Below, in pieces: positions 55,715 through 64,000 of a stretch of DNA of 64,000 nucleotides (within the stretch, counting starts at the first letter, position 1; every line of letters begins with the position of its first letter). Both the position numbers and the translations under genes were made by a program. The stretch is from Hydrogenophaga sp. 2FB (lineage in GTDB: Bacteria > Pseudomonadota > Gammaproteobacteria > Burkholderiales > Burkholderiaceae_C): positions 153,257-217,256 of the forward strand of contig NZ_SCML01000001.1 of the NCBI RefSeq assembly GCF_005503365.1, written 5' to 3'. A model generated the notes under the pieces. It did not search any database. It was not told where the DNA came from and saw only the letters and a list, made by a program, of their open reading frames with translations.

Positions 55715-56521
55715 TCAGGCGGTTTGCGGCAGCTTGCCGGCCGAGCCGAAAGCCGTTTTCAGCGCCGGTTGCACCCAGCGTTGGAAGGCCAGGCCGCCGG
55801 CCACACCCATGCAGGCCCAGAACGACAGCGAGATCCAGGTGGTGGCCCAGACGAACTGGTTGCCCAGGTCGCGCAGCACGGCTTGTGCTTCGCCCTGGAA
55901 GCCGGCCAGCGGATCGGCCGTGATGTGCGGCGCGCCGACCACGTAGGGCAGCGCGAGCAGTGCCGCCGCGATGACCCAGCGCAGGCGGCTGCGCATGCCG
56001 GCCGCGACGGCGCAGGCTCCGGCCGCGCTCACCGCCGCCAGGATCCACCAGCCTTGGCGCGAGCCCAGGCGGGCGGCGTCCATGCCGGGGATCTCGGCGT
56101 GCAGGCCGATCGAGGGCCAGAAGTGGAACACCAGCCAGCCGGCCGCCGCCGTCACCAGGGCCAGTGGCAGTGCGCGCAGCGTGGTCCCGCGCCACAGCGC
56201 CACACCCATCACCGCGAACACCAGCAGCGCCATGCTGAAGGCGTGCAGCACGTTGGCCGCGAAGGTCCATGCGGTGCGCTCGAAGCCGTCGGCCGGGGCC
56301 CACGCTTCGGCTTCCTCGGCTTGTGCGGCCATGGCATGGCCTTCGTGGCCAGCGTGTGCGGATGGCGCGGCTTCGGTGACGGGCGCTTCGATCTTCTGGT
56401 CTTCATAGACCTCGGCGGCCAGGATGATGGGCACGGCCTGCAGCTGCTGCACACCGGTCTGCACAAGGCCCACGGCGAAGGCCACGGCGAGGCTGGCCCA
56501 GATCAGTCGTTGAAAAATCAT
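55715..56521 (-). CDS. cbtA: CbtA family cobalt transporter subunit
   Basis: 268 residues. Five or so TM helices; the first ([20 protein letters not shown]) is followed by a loop with many His ([20 protein letters not shown]), as in Cbt[21 protein letters not shown] and [20 protein letters not shown] are conserved stretches. With CbtB it forms a cobalt-uptake system that feeds cobalamin synthesis. cbtB lies 127 bp upstream; between them sits a REP-like palindrome. Confidence 0.9.
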   Translation of the reverse strand: MIFQRLIWASLAVAFAVGLVQTGVQQLQAVPIILAAEVYEDQKIEAPVTEAAPSAHAGHEGHAMAAQAEEAEAWAPADGFERTAWTFAANVLHAFSMALLVFAVMGVALWRGTTLRALPLALVTAAAGWLVFHFWPSIGLHAEIPGMDAARLGSRQGWWILAAVSAAGACAVAAGMRSRLRWVIAAALLALPYVVGAPHITADPLAGFQGEAQAVLRDLGNQFVWATTWISLSFWACMGVAGGLAFQRWVQPALKTAFGSAGKLPQTA

Positions 56522-56605
56522 GGTGAGAACTCCAAAAAATGGTGTCGAGGCGAGATGCCTTGCCCAGAGGTGCCACGGAACTGGCTTTGCCAGGCCGCAG
56601 GCACC

Positions 56606-56641
56606 GCCCCCTTGAGGGGGTCGCGCGAAGCGCGGCGGGGG
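56606..56641. repeat. REP-like palindromic repeat between cbtB and cbtA
   Basis: CCCCC-TTGA-GGGGG (about 56607-56620) is followed by GCGCGAAGCGC (about 56622-56633) and a GGGGG run. The CCCCTTGAGGGG plus GCGAAGCGC pattern is of a kind found many times between genes in Comamonadaceae (recalled, not searched). It may fine-tune expression of cbtA relative to cbtB. Confidence 0.65.
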
Positions 56642-56648
56642 TGTTCGC

Positions 56649-56834
56649 TCAATGACAGGGCTTGACGGTCACGTGGCGCACGTCGTGCGCGGCGTTGTGC
56701 GCAACCGGGCTCTCCGCGAACGCCACGCCGTAGAGCACCACCAGCCCGAGGGCGGCGGCGGCGGCCAGTTGCAGCAGCAGGCTGCGCGCGGCGGATGAGG
56801 CGCCAGAGGACGCCGAAGTGCTGATTCCATTCAT
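56649..56834 (-). CDS. cbtB: CbtB family cobalt transporter subunit
   Basis: 61 residues from ATG 56834, preferred because GGAG stands upstream; ATG 56846 would add four residues. A single TM helix (LLLQLAAAAALGLVVLYGVA) is followed by a His-rich tail (HNAAHDVRHVTVKPCH), the CbtB metal-binding end. Works with CbtA. Upstream (56847-56996) is a hairpin and a dispersed repeat but no cobalamin riboswitch that I could recognise. Confidence 0.88.
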   Translation of the reverse strand: MNGISTSASSGASSAARSLLLQLAAAAALGLVVLYGVAFAESPVAHNAAHDVRHVTVKPCH

Positions 56835-56881
56835 GTGGTGCTCCATTCAATAAAGAGGTTGAGGCGATGGGAAAAGGAAGC

Positions 56882-56908
56882 CATGGCGTCGCGCCTTTCG
56901 ACGCCATG
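56882..56908. other. 9-bp hairpin upstream of cbtB
   Basis: CATGGCGTC - GCGCCTTTC - GACGCCATG is a perfect 9-bp stem with a 9-base loop in the leader of cbtB. On the reverse strand a T7 run comes before it rather than after it, so it is not a standard terminator for the upstream genes; it could act as a leader structure. A-rich DNA follows it on the plus strand. Confidence 0.45.
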
Positions 56909-56928
56909 ACAGGAAAAAAACAAAACGG

Positions 56929-57001
56929 GGCTCACTGGAGTACCTTGCCCGGTGGGCTGCGGTGCGAGCTTGCTTGGGAACGGCCCGGCACTGCGCTCAT
57001 G
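56929..57001 (+). repeat. dispersed ~73-bp repeat, copy 2 (end of DUF1636 gene / cbtB leader)
   Basis: Matches the reverse strand of 32229-32302 over its whole length with a 36-bp identical core. Its last bases (CTCATG) contain the complement of the DUF1636 stop codon. In the plus frame it would encode GLRCELAWERPGTALM, the same peptide as in ImuA, but no gene runs that way here. Confidence 0.85.
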
Positions 57002-57401
57002 CTTCCGAGACCTCCAGGCTGGGCGGCAGCCGCGCCAGGATGCCGCTGCGCAGGCGCTCGGGCCGCTGGTTGCGCAGCAGGTTGCCGTCGGGCGCGGCGG
57101 CGTGCATGCCGGCGCAGACCAGCACGTGCTCGGCGGTCTGCGCGTCGGGCACCAGATCGCCGAACAGGTACGTGTGTTTGCCCGGCGCTTGAAAGGCCAC
57201 CGAGCAGGCGCGCCCGCAACTGCTGAGGCAGGCCATGCCGCGCACCCGCACCGAGGGCGGTGCCTGCAAGCGTTGCACCGCCTCGAACAGCAGCGAACCG
57301 GCCGCGGTTTCGTCGCGCGACGCGCCGGGCGGGCGGCAGGTGGTGCAGACGATCACCTCGGTCATCGGCGTGGAAGAAGGTGTGGACATGGTGTGTGGCA
57401 T
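56997..57401 (-). CDS. DUF1636 family metal-binding (ferredoxin-like) protein
   Basis: About 134 residues from ATG 57401; ATG 57389 and 57365 are alternatives, and the longer frame to 57662 is a shadow. TEVIVCTTCRPPGASRDE and VRGMACLSSCGRACSVAFQA carry the cysteines of a thioredoxin-like ferredoxin (DUF1636), which often stands beside cobN in cobalamin clusters. Function unknown; a redox or metal-delivery role for the chelatase is plausible. It follows the VWA gene by a few bases. Confidence 0.85.
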   Translation of the reverse strand: MPHTMSTPSSTPMTEVIVCTTCRPPGASRDETAAGSLLFEAVQRLQAPPSVRVRGMACLSSCGRACSVAFQAPGKHTYLFGDLVPDAQTAEHVLVCAGMHAAAPDGNLLRNQRPERLRSGILARLPPSLEVSEA

Positions 57402-57408
57402 GGAACGT

Positions 57409-58092
57409 TCAAGCCGGCAGGCGGTGCTCGGCCTGCCAGCGCTCGGCCCAGGCCGCGCACCGGCCGATGGGCCGCAAGGGGTCGTCGAAATCCACCACGA
57501 CGATGTGGCCCGCCGCCGCCGGGGCCGTGGGTTGTTCGAGCGTGCGGCCATCGGTGAGCAGCCACAGGCAATCCGTGCCCGCCGCTCCGCGCCGGTGCTG
57601 CACCTTGCGCAACAGGCGCTCGGCTTCGCGCAGACAGGCCGACAGCGGCGTGCCGCCGCCACCGCCCACGGGCCGCACGCGTTCGCTGCCCGCGGCGCGC
57701 GCCGGGCCGGGCGGCAGCAACAACTGCACCCCCAGGCCGCCGAAGCTCAGCAGCGCCACGTGCTCGCCCGCGCGCGCGGCCTGCTCGATCAGCCGCGCGG
57801 CGTAGCCCTTGGCCCAGGCCAGCCGCCCGCCCCGGCGCATCGAACCCGAGGTGTCGAGCGCGATCAAGTGCAGGCGGGGCACACGGGCGTTCAGCGGTGC
57901 GTGGCGCAGGTGCTCGGGTGCGAGGCGCTGCGCGCCCTTGGCCACCAGCGTGCGCACCCAGTGGATGCCCGTGCCCTTGCCATCGGCCGGGCGCGCCGCG
58001 TGCCGGGCCAGGCCCGGTCGCGGCAAGGGGTTCGGGGCCTGCCACCGCCAGCCGCCAGGCGCCGGGAGCGCGCGTGGGCTGGGGTGGCTCAT
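57409..58092 (-). CDS. VWA domain protein, chelatase ChlD-like short subunit
   Basis: 227 residues from ATG 58092, which overlaps the ATPase stop (ATGA). The MIDAS motif is DTSGSMRRGGRLAWAKGYA, with GGGGGTPLSACLREAERLLR and WLLTDGR further on. It lacks the AAA-like domain of full ChlD and the acidic middle of CobT-type subunits. With the ChlI-type ATPase and CobN it probably forms the cobaltochelatase of this strain. Confidence 0.9.
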   Translation of the reverse strand: MSHPSPRALPAPGGWRWQAPNPLPRPGLARHAARPADGKGTGIHWVRTLVAKGAQRLAPEHLRHAPLNARVPRLHLIALDTSGSMRRGGRLAWAKGYAARLIEQAARAGEHVALLSFGGLGVQLLLPPGPARAAGSERVRPVGGGGGTPLSACLREAERLLRKVQHRRGAAGTDCLWLLTDGRTLEQPTAPAAAGHIVVVDFDDPLRPIGRCAAWAERWQAEHRLPA

Positions 58093-59135
58093 GCTTTTTT
58101 TGGGGGCCATGCCCCCGTGTTCTTCACGCGCGCCATGGCGTCGGGCTGGGGCGGCAAGGCGCCCCAGTCGCCATCGGGCGCGGCTTCGTTCGAGGCAGCT
58201 GCGCCCTGCCCGTTCGGGGGCGTTTGCGCGGGTGCCTGCTGTTGGGGTGGCGGTGCGTGCGCAGAGCGGCGGTGCGCCAGCGCGAGCTCGGCCACGGTGT
58301 CCACGTCGTCCACGCCCACGGTGTCGCGCCCTTCGAGCGCTGCCAATGCGCGCGCGGCACGCAACATGACGAGGTCGGCGCGGATGCCGTCGACACCAGC
58401 GGCCAGCGCGAGCTGGGCGGCATGCCGCACGACGGCGTCGGACCAGTGCAACGCAGCCAGCGCGGCGCGCGCGGTCGCCAGTCGGGCCACCAGTTGCGCC
58501 TGCGTGTCGGCATGCTGCGCGAGCAGCGCCTGCGGGTCGGCGTCGAACGCGAGGCGCGCACGCACGATGGCCTGGCGTTGAGCGGCATCGTCCGGGTTGG
58601 CCAGCGCGACCGACAGGCCGAAGCGGTCCAGCAGTTGCGGGCGCAGTTCGCCCTCTTCCGGGTTCATGGTGCCCACGAGCACGAACTGCGCGGCATGCTG
58701 GCGCGAAACGCCGTCGCGCTCCACGGTGTTCACGCCACTGGCGGCCACGTCGAGCAGCGCGTCCACCAGCGCATCGGGCAACAGGTTGACTTCATCGACG
58801 TACAACACGCCGCCGTGCGCGCGCGCCACCAGCCCGGGCGCGAGGCGCACCGCGCCGTCGCGCAACACGTCTTCGAGGTTGAGCGTGCCCACCAGTTGTT
58901 CGAGGCTGGCTGCCAGCGGGAGCGTGACGAAAGGCGCCTGCGGCAGCAGCGCGGCCAAGGCGCGCGCCGAGGTGGACTTGGCCGTGCCGCGCGGCCCGCT
59001 GATGAGCACGCCGCCCATGCCGGGGTCGATGGCGGCGAGCAGCAGCGCGCGTTGCAACGACGCATGGCCCACCAGCGCGGTGAATGGAAAGGCCGCGCCG
59101 GACGCGGCGTGCAGTTCAGGGACGGAGGCGTTCAT
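58089..59135 (-). CDS. ChlI/BchI-type AAA+ chelatase ATPase
   Basis: 348 residues. Walker A GVLISGPRGTAKSTSARALA, Walker B GGVLYVDEVNLLPDALVDAL and sensor FVLVGTMNPEEGELRPQLLD are the magnesium-chelatase I signatures. A Pro/Ala/Gln-rich tail (about 285-330) is added. It powers metal insertion with the VWA partner. It overlaps the cobN stop by four bases. Confidence 0.92.
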   Translation of the reverse strand: MNASVPELHAASGAAFPFTALVGHASLQRALLLAAIDPGMGGVLISGPRGTAKSTSARALAALLPQAPFVTLPLAASLEQLVGTLNLEDVLRDGAVRLAPGLVARAHGGVLYVDEVNLLPDALVDALLDVAASGVNTVERDGVSRQHAAQFVLVGTMNPEEGELRPQLLDRFGLSVALANPDDAAQRQAIVRARLAFDADPQALLAQHADTQAQLVARLATARAALAALHWSDAVVRHAAQLALAAGVDGIRADLVMLRAARALAALEGRDTVGVDDVDTVAELALAHRRSAHAPPPQQQAPAQTPPNGQGAAASNEAAPDGDWGALPPQPDAMARVKNTGAWPPKKA

Positions 59136-62100
59136 GGCGGAGTTCCTTGGTCTTCAAGCGTGTGTTCCAGCGCCAGCAAGTGCTGTTCGATGCGTTCGCG
59201 GTGCTCGCCCGGCTCGGCCCACAGGCCACGCTGCATGGCCTCCAGCAGGCGTTCGCCGATGCCGCGCAAAGCCTGCGGGTTGTGCCGCTGCAGGAAGTCG
59301 CGCGTGGCGTCGTCGTGCAGGTAGGCGTCGGCTACCAACACGTACTGGTGGTCGCCCACCACGCCGGTGGTGGCGTCGAAGGCGAACAGGTAGTCCACGG
59401 TGGCGGCGATCTCGAACGCGCCCTTGTAGCCGTGGCGTTTCACGCCATCGATCCACTTGGGGTTGACCGCGCGTGCGCGCACCACGCGCGCCACTTCCTC
59501 GCTGAGCGTGCGCACGCGCGGCGCGCCCGGCACGCTGAAGTCGCCGTGGTACAGCGCGGCGGGTGCACCCGCGAGTTGCTGCACGGCCGCGGCCATGCCG
59601 CCCTGGAACTGGTAGTAGTCGTCGGAGTCGAGGATGTCGTGCTCGCGGTTGTCCTGGTTGTGCAACACCGCGTCCACGCGCGCCAGGCGCTGCTCGAAGG
59701 CTTCGCGCGCGGCGGTGCCGTGGCCGTCCTGGCCGTAGGCGAACGCGCCCGCGCGCAGATACGCCTGCGCGAGATCGGCGCGCTCGCTCCAGCGGCCGCT
59801 GTCGATCAGTTCCTGCAAGCCTGCGCCATAGCCGCCCGGGCGCGGGCCGAACACGCGCCAGGTGGCGCTGCGCTGCGCATCGGCCTCGGCGGCACCGGCT
59901 GCCATGGCCTCGACGGCCTCGCGTTGCACGCGGGCGCGAATGGGGTTCACGTCGTCGGGTTCGTCTTCTTCGGAAATCGCGGCGACCGCACGCACCGCCG
60001 TGTCGAACAGGTCGATCACATTGGGAAAGGCGTCGCGGAAGAAGCCGGACACGCGCAGGGTCACGTCGATGCGCGGGCGATTGCGGATCGCCATGGGCAG
60101 CACCTCGATGTCCACCACCCGGTTGCTGCCGGGGGCCCACTTGGGCCGCACGCCGAGCAGCGCGAACGCCTGCCCGATGTCTTCACCACCGGTGCGCATG
60201 GTGCTGGTGCCCCACACCGACAGGCCCACCGCTTGCGGGAACGTGCCGTGGTCCTGCAGGTGGCGTTCGATCACGCGCTCGGCCGCCTGTGCCCCCATGG
60301 CGTAGGCCGTGGGGGTGGGCACGGCGCGTGTGTCCACCGAATAGAAGTTGCGGCCGGTGGGCAGCACGTCGGGCCTGCCGCGCGAGGGCGCGCCGCTGGG
60401 GCCGGCGGGCACGAAGCGGCCGGAGAGACCGCGCAGCAGCTGGCCAATTTCGTTCGGGCCGCAGGCGTCCAGCCGGGGGGCGAGGATCTCGCGCATGCGC
60501 TGGATCACCGGTGCGGTGTGCGGCCAGGCTTGCGCATCGAGCGGCGCGTCCTCGCCGCTCAGGTGCGCAGTGACGAAGGCTGTGGCCAGCAACTCCAGCC
60601 GCTCGCGCGTGTGGCCGGCGTGGCGCCAGGGCTCGGCGCTCAGCTGTTGCAAGGCCTCGGGGCGCGGACCTTGCCACGCCTCGGCCCACGCGGGATTGAG
60701 CGGGTCGAAGTCCTGCAAGCCCAGGTCGTTCGCCAACGCCACCAGCAGACTGGCTTGCGCCGCGCCGTTGCCACCCGGAAAACGCGCGAGCGCCACCAGC
60801 GTGTCGGTGCGCTGGCGGTCTTGCGGCGAGCGGCCGAGGATGTGCAGACCATCGCGGATCTGCGACTCCTTGATCTCGCACAGATACGCATCGAGCCGGG
60901 CCAGCAGTTGTTCGCGCTGCGCGTCGTCGGCCGGTGGTTCGAAGCCGAGTTCACGGTGCAGCTGGTGCTGGATCACCTGCGCCAGGATGCCTTCGCGCAG
61001 CAGCTTCGCGCGGCGCGGGTCGAGCGAGAGCGCTTCGTAGAACTCGTCCATCTGCCGCTCGAGTTCCTGCAGCGGGCCGTAGGTCTCGGCGCGCGTGAGC
61101 GCGGGCATGAGGTGGTCGATGATCACCGCCTGCGTGCGGCGCTTGGCCTGGCTGCCTTCGCCGGGGTCGTTGACGATGAAGGGGTACAGGTGCGGCAGCG
61201 GCCCGAGGATCGCGTCGGGCCAGCAAGCCGCACCCAGCGCCACGCTCTTGCCCGGCAGCCATTCGAGGTTGCCGTGTTTGCCGACGTGCACGACCGCGTC
61301 CACTTTGAGGACGCGGCGCAGCCAGAAATAGAAAGCGAGATACCCGTGCGTGGGCACGAGGTCGGCGTCGTGGTAGGTCGCCACCAGGTCCAGGTCGCGA
61401 CCGCGCGCGGGCTGGATGCCGACGAACACCTGACCGATGCGCAGACCGGCCACCATGAAGCGGCCGCTGCGCAGCATCGGGTCTTGCGCGGGTGGACCCC
61501 ACAGCGCGTTCACCGCCTGTTGGCTCTCCAGCGGCAAGGCCTCGAAATCCGCGAGGTAGTCGGCCATGGACAGGCTCTGCCCGGCCGGCCGGTGGTGATT
61601 CGCATCCAGGTCGTTGGTGACGCCTTGCACCAGCGCGTCCATCAGCGCGCCACTGTCGGTGGGCAGCGCGCCGGTGGCATAGCCGTGGGCCTGCAGCGCT
61701 TGCAGGATCACCATGGTGGACGCGGGCGTGTCGAGCCCCACGCCATTGGCCAGGCGGGCGTCGTCGTTCGGGTAGTTGGCAAGGATGAGCGCGAGGCGTT
61801 TGTCCGCGTTCGGCTTCTCGCGCAGCACGCACCAGCGGCGCGCGAGCTCGGCCACGAAGCGGATGCGCTCGGGTTCGGGCTGGTAGCGCACCACGTCGAC
61901 CTCGGTGCGCTCGCAGCGCCAGGCCAGGCCCTTGAAGCTGATGGCGCGCGTGCCGATGCGGCCGTCCACCTCGGGCAGCACGACCTGCATGGCGAGGTCG
62001 CGCGGGGCCAGGCCGTGCGGGTCGGCCTGCCACTGTTCGAGCGAGCAGCCGGCGGTGATGAGTTGCAGCACTGGGGCGTCGCCGGCCAGGGCCACCGCGT

Positions 62101-62920
62101 CCGTGGCTTCACCATCGAGCGAGGCCACGGCAAAGCTGGTGGCGTTGAGCACCACACCCACGCCGCGCTCCGCAGCGAGGGTCTGCAAGGTGGCCAGGCT
62201 CTCCGGGTTCTTCAGCGAATCCACCGCCACCGCGATGGCGTTGAGGCCGTTGTCCGCCAACGCGGCGAGGACCGCATCAAACACGGCGGTATTGCCGGCC
62301 TGCAGGTGCGCGCGGTAGAACACCAGCATCGCCACGGGCGCGCCTTCGCGCCACGGCGCTGCCGCCTGCGGGGTGTAGGGCATGACTGGTGGCAAGGGCG
62401 CGGGCGGCGGCGGACGCGGACCGATGCCGAAAGCCGCGTGGCCGATGAGCGAGAAGAAGGCCAGCGCGTTGTCGCGCCCGCCTTCGCGCAGGCAGCGCCA
62501 GAGGCGGTCGCAGTCCTCCGGAGCGGCGGTGCTGCGCATGAGCAACTGCGGGTCCTGCACGTTGTCGCCCGAGAACAGCGCCAGCCACTGACCCCGCTTC
62601 GTCGCCAGCGACACGGCCTGCTCCACCACATAGGCCCAGTCGCTCGGCGCACCCAGGTGGTCGATAACCACCACGCGCGCATGGCGCAGCACGTCGTCCA
62701 CATACATGTCGGTGGACGCGGGCTGGCGCAGCCACATCAGGTTGGCCAGGCGCACCTTGGGAAAGTCATCGCCCAGGCTCGCGGCCGCGTCGGCCAGCAG
62801 CGAGAGCGTGGTGTCGGCCGCGCTCAGCACGACGATGTCGCCCGGTGTCTGTTCGACACGAACGATGCCCTGCCCGCCGTCTTCGACGTGGCCTCCGGGG
62901 CGCGTGCTGAGCAGGTGCAT
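59132..62920 (-). CDS. cobN: cobaltochelatase large subunit CobN
   Basis: 1262 residues, normal for CobN. FVVGL-type motifs include LRRVLKVDAVVHVGKHGNLE (the HGN substrate site), WLPGKSVALGAACWPDAILG and LYPFIVNDPGEGSQAKRRTQ. It inserts cobalt into hydrogenobyrinate a,c-diamide in the late-insertion pathway. It begins one base after cobW and is followed by the ATPase and VWA genes, which replace the CobS/CobT subunits of Pseudomonas denitrificans. Confidence 0.97.
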   Translation of the reverse strand: MHLLSTRPGGHVEDGGQGIVRVEQTPGDIVVLSAADTTLSLLADAAASLGDDFPKVRLANLMWLRQPASTDMYVDDVLRHARVVVIDHLGAPSDWAYVVEQAVSLATKRGQWLALFSGDNVQDPQLLMRSTAAPEDCDRLWRCLREGGRDNALAFFSLIGHAAFGIGPRPPPPAPLPPVMPYTPQAAAPWREGAPVAMLVFYRAHLQAGNTAVFDAVLAALADNGLNAIAVAVDSLKNPESLATLQTLAAERGVGVVLNATSFAVASLDGEATDAVALAGDAPVLQLITAGCSLEQWQADPHGLAPRDLAMQVVLPEVDGRIGTRAISFKGLAWRCERTEVDVVRYQPEPERIRFVAELARRWCVLREKPNADKRLALILANYPNDDARLANGVGLDTPASTMVILQALQAHGYATGALPTDSGALMDALVQGVTNDLDANHHRPAGQSLSMADYLADFEALPLESQQAVNALWGPPAQDPMLRSGRFMVAGLRIGQVFVGIQPARGRDLDLVATYHDADLVPTHGYLAFYFWLRRVLKVDAVVHVGKHGNLEWLPGKSVALGAACWPDAILGPLPHLYPFIVNDPGEGSQAKRRTQAVIIDHLMPALTRAETYGPLQELERQMDEFYEALSLDPRRAKLLREGILAQVIQHQLHRELGFEPPADDAQREQLLARLDAYLCEIKESQIRDGLHILGRSPQDRQRTDTLVALARFPGGNGAAQASLLVALANDLGLQDFDPLNPAWAEAWQGPRPEALQQLSAEPWRHAGHTRERLELLATAFVTAHLSGEDAPLDAQAWPHTAPVIQRMREILAPRLDACGPNEIGQLLRGLSGRFVPAGPSGAPSRGRPDVLPTGRNFYSVDTRAVPTPTAYAMGAQAAERVIERHLQDHGTFPQAVGLSVWGTSTMRTGGEDIGQAFALLGVRPKWAPGSNRVVDIEVLPMAIRNRPRIDVTLRVSGFFRDAFPNVIDLFDTAVRAVAAISEEDEPDDVNPIRARVQREAVEAMAAGAAEADAQRSATWRVFGPRPGGYGAGLQELIDSGRWSERADLAQAYLRAGAFAYGQDGHGTAAREAFEQRLARVDAVLHNQDNREHDILDSDDYYQFQGGMAAAVQQLAGAPAALYHGDFSVPGAPRVRTLSEEVARVVRARAVNPKWIDGVKRHGYKGAFEIAATVDYLFAFDATTGVVGDHQYVLVADAYLHDDATRDFLQRHNPQALRGIGERLLEAMQRGLWAEPGEHRERIEQHLLALEHTLEDQGTPP

Positions 62921-62921
62921 G

Positions 62922-63986
62922 TCAGGCCACCGTGGCGTCGGCGCTCAGGACCGACTGGAGTTCTTGCTGCAGCGTGTCGCGGTCGAGGTGGTCGCCAATC
63001 AGCACCAGGCGCGTCGCGCGGGTTTCGTCGGCGCGCCAGGCGCGGTCGAAGTGGCTGTCGAAGCGCTGGCCCACACCCTGCACCACCAGGCGCATGGCCG
63101 CGCCGGGCAAGGCCACGAAGCCTTTCACGCGGTAGATCTCGTGGCGTTGCACCAGCGCCGTGAGCGCGTCGAGCAGGCGCTGGCGGTCGGCCACGTCCAG
63201 CGCGATCGACACCGAGTCGAACTCGTCGTGGTCGTGGTCCTCTTCTTCGTCGTGGTGGGTCTTGCGCTGGTCGATCACGTCTTCCACCGCGCGCTCCAGG
63301 CCGAGCAACACGCCCAGGTCGAGCTTGCCGTGTTGCGCGCGCACCAGCTTCACGCCGGCCGGCGTTTCGGCGCGGACGATGGCTTCCACCGCGGCCAGCG
63401 AAGCGGCATCCATGCCGTCGGTCTTGTGCACGATCACCAGGTCGGCGGTGGCGAGCTGGTCTTCGAACAGCTCGGCCAGGGGCGAGTCGTGGTCCAGGTT
63501 CTCATCGGCGCGGCGTTGCGCATCCACGGCGACAGGGTCTTCGGCGAAGCGGCCGGCGGCCACGGCGGGCGCGTCGACCACGGTGATCACGGCGTCCACC
63601 GTGAAGGCGTTGCGCAGCGCGGGCCACTGGAAGGCCTGCACCAGCGGCTTGGGCAGCGCGAGGCCGGAGGTTTCGATGACAAGGTGGTCGATCTGGTCGC
63701 GCCGCGCGGCGAGCTGTTCCATCACCGGCGCGAACTCTTCCTGCACGGTGCAGCAGAGGCAGCCGTTGGCGAGTTCGTACAACTGACCGTTCTCTTCTCC
63801 GTTCTCGTCGCAGCCGATGCCGCAGCCGCGCAGCAGTTCGCCGTCGATGCCGAGTTCGCCGAACTCGTTGACGATGACGGCGATGCGTTTGCCCTGCGCG
63901 TTCATGAGCAGGTGGCGCAGCAGCGTGGTTTTGCCGGCGCCGAGGAAGCCGGTGACGATGGTGGCGGGGATCTTGCGGGTTTGCAT
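62922..63986 (-). CDS. cobW: CobW, GTP-dependent metal chaperone
   Basis: 354 residues. P-loop IVTGFLGAGKTTLLRHLLMN, the metal site ELANGCLCCTVQEEF (C-x-C-C), and a His/Asp/Glu-rich loop (KTHHDEEEDHDHDEFD). C-terminal CobW_C domain follows. The G3E GTPase hands cobalt to CobN. GGAG stands upstream of ATG 63986. It is the first gene visible; the promoter or riboswitch of the whole block must lie at or beyond the window edge. Confidence 0.96.
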   Translation of the reverse strand: MQTRKIPATIVTGFLGAGKTTLLRHLLMNAQGKRIAVIVNEFGELGIDGELLRGCGIGCDENGEENGQLYELANGCLCCTVQEEFAPVMEQLAARRDQIDHLVIETSGLALPKPLVQAFQWPALRNAFTVDAVITVVDAPAVAAGRFAEDPVAVDAQRRADENLDHDSPLAELFEDQLATADLVIVHKTDGMDAASLAAVEAIVRAETPAGVKLVRAQHGKLDLGVLLGLERAVEDVIDQRKTHHDEEEDHDHDEFDSVSIALDVADRQRLLDALTALVQRHEIYRVKGFVALPGAAMRLVVQGVGQRFDSHFDRAWRADETRATRLVLIGDHLDRDTLQQELQSVLSADATVA

Positions 63987-64000
63987 GGGGGGTCTCCAGA

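Noticed and set aside
56847..57010. Cobalamin riboswitch upstream of cbtB
   Set aside because: I looked on the reverse strand for the B12 box and the GCCACTG element and found neither; only a hairpin and the dispersed repeat are present.
59084..63163. A 1359-residue plus-strand ORF
   Set aside because: Antisense shadow of cobN; composition is typical of a GC-rich complement frame and no domain is seen. The same applies to 7830-11264 and 28266-30983.

Overview
The window is high-GC DNA from a betaproteobacterium, most likely a Comamonadaceae member close to Hydrogenophaga or Acidovorax. The basis is the protein families present (TAXI-TRAP, several Bug-type binding proteins, many LysR regulators, imuA-imuB-dnaE2, DUF2917 beside a LysR gene), the near-continuous coding and the types of dispersed repeat. 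I saw no tRNA, rRNA, CRISPR array, transposase, integrase or prophage. The very long antisense ORFs are GC shadows of the real genes.

Layout. 1-7.8 kb: an amino-acid or organic-acid module (class III aminotransferase, TAXI-TRAP transporter, Asp/Glu-racemase-like protein) divergent from a DadA-like oxidase, with a LysR gene. 7.8-8.1 kb: a large inverted-repeat element. 8.1-12.4 kb: a two-gene RND efflux operon behind a TetR-type palindrome. 12.4-19.9 kb: hpnC, a yeast-type cytosine deaminase, an MscS channel, an AraC regulator, an OsmC protein, two tandem methyltransferases and a type II NADH dehydrogenase. 19.9-23.5 kb: a leaderless gamma-glutamyltransferase with a Bug binding protein and a divergent LysR. 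23.6-27.7 kb: CheW, a chemoreceptor, an EVE protein, a decayed mqsR with intact mqsA, and LysE. 27.7-33.1 kb: the SOS mutasome imuA-imuB-dnaE2 behind a LexA box. 33.2-37 kb: an orphan HepT-like protein, an aminotransferase, DUF2917/LysR and nth.

37.0-41.5 kb is the most unusual part. It holds a Bug binding protein, a LysR, a ferritin-like diiron protein, a RidA deaminase and an alpha/beta hydrolase. It lies between the intact nth gene and a second, in-frame copy of the last 20 codons of nth, as if a metabolic cassette had been inserted at the nth 3' end. An exact 11-bp motif lies in the same orientation at similar distances upstream of the binding-protein gene and of the oxygenase operon, which suggests one LysR regulon.

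41.6-45.5 kb: a PhnD-like binding protein, an EthD-like protein, a small membrane protein, DUF2855 and a TetR regulator. 45.5-64 kb: about 18.5 kb of one-directional vitamin genes. In transcription order these are cobW, cobN, a ChlI-type ATPase, a VWA protein, a DUF1636 protein, cbtB, cbtA, bioB-A-D-F, cbiB, a CobD/CobC-type decarboxylase, cobQ, cobT, cobS and a CobC-type phosphatase. Biotin genes are placed inside the cobalamin/cobalt set with overlapping or near-touching ends. A roughly 73-bp dispersed repeat found in this region (56929-57001) also lies inside the imuA reading frame (32229-32302).
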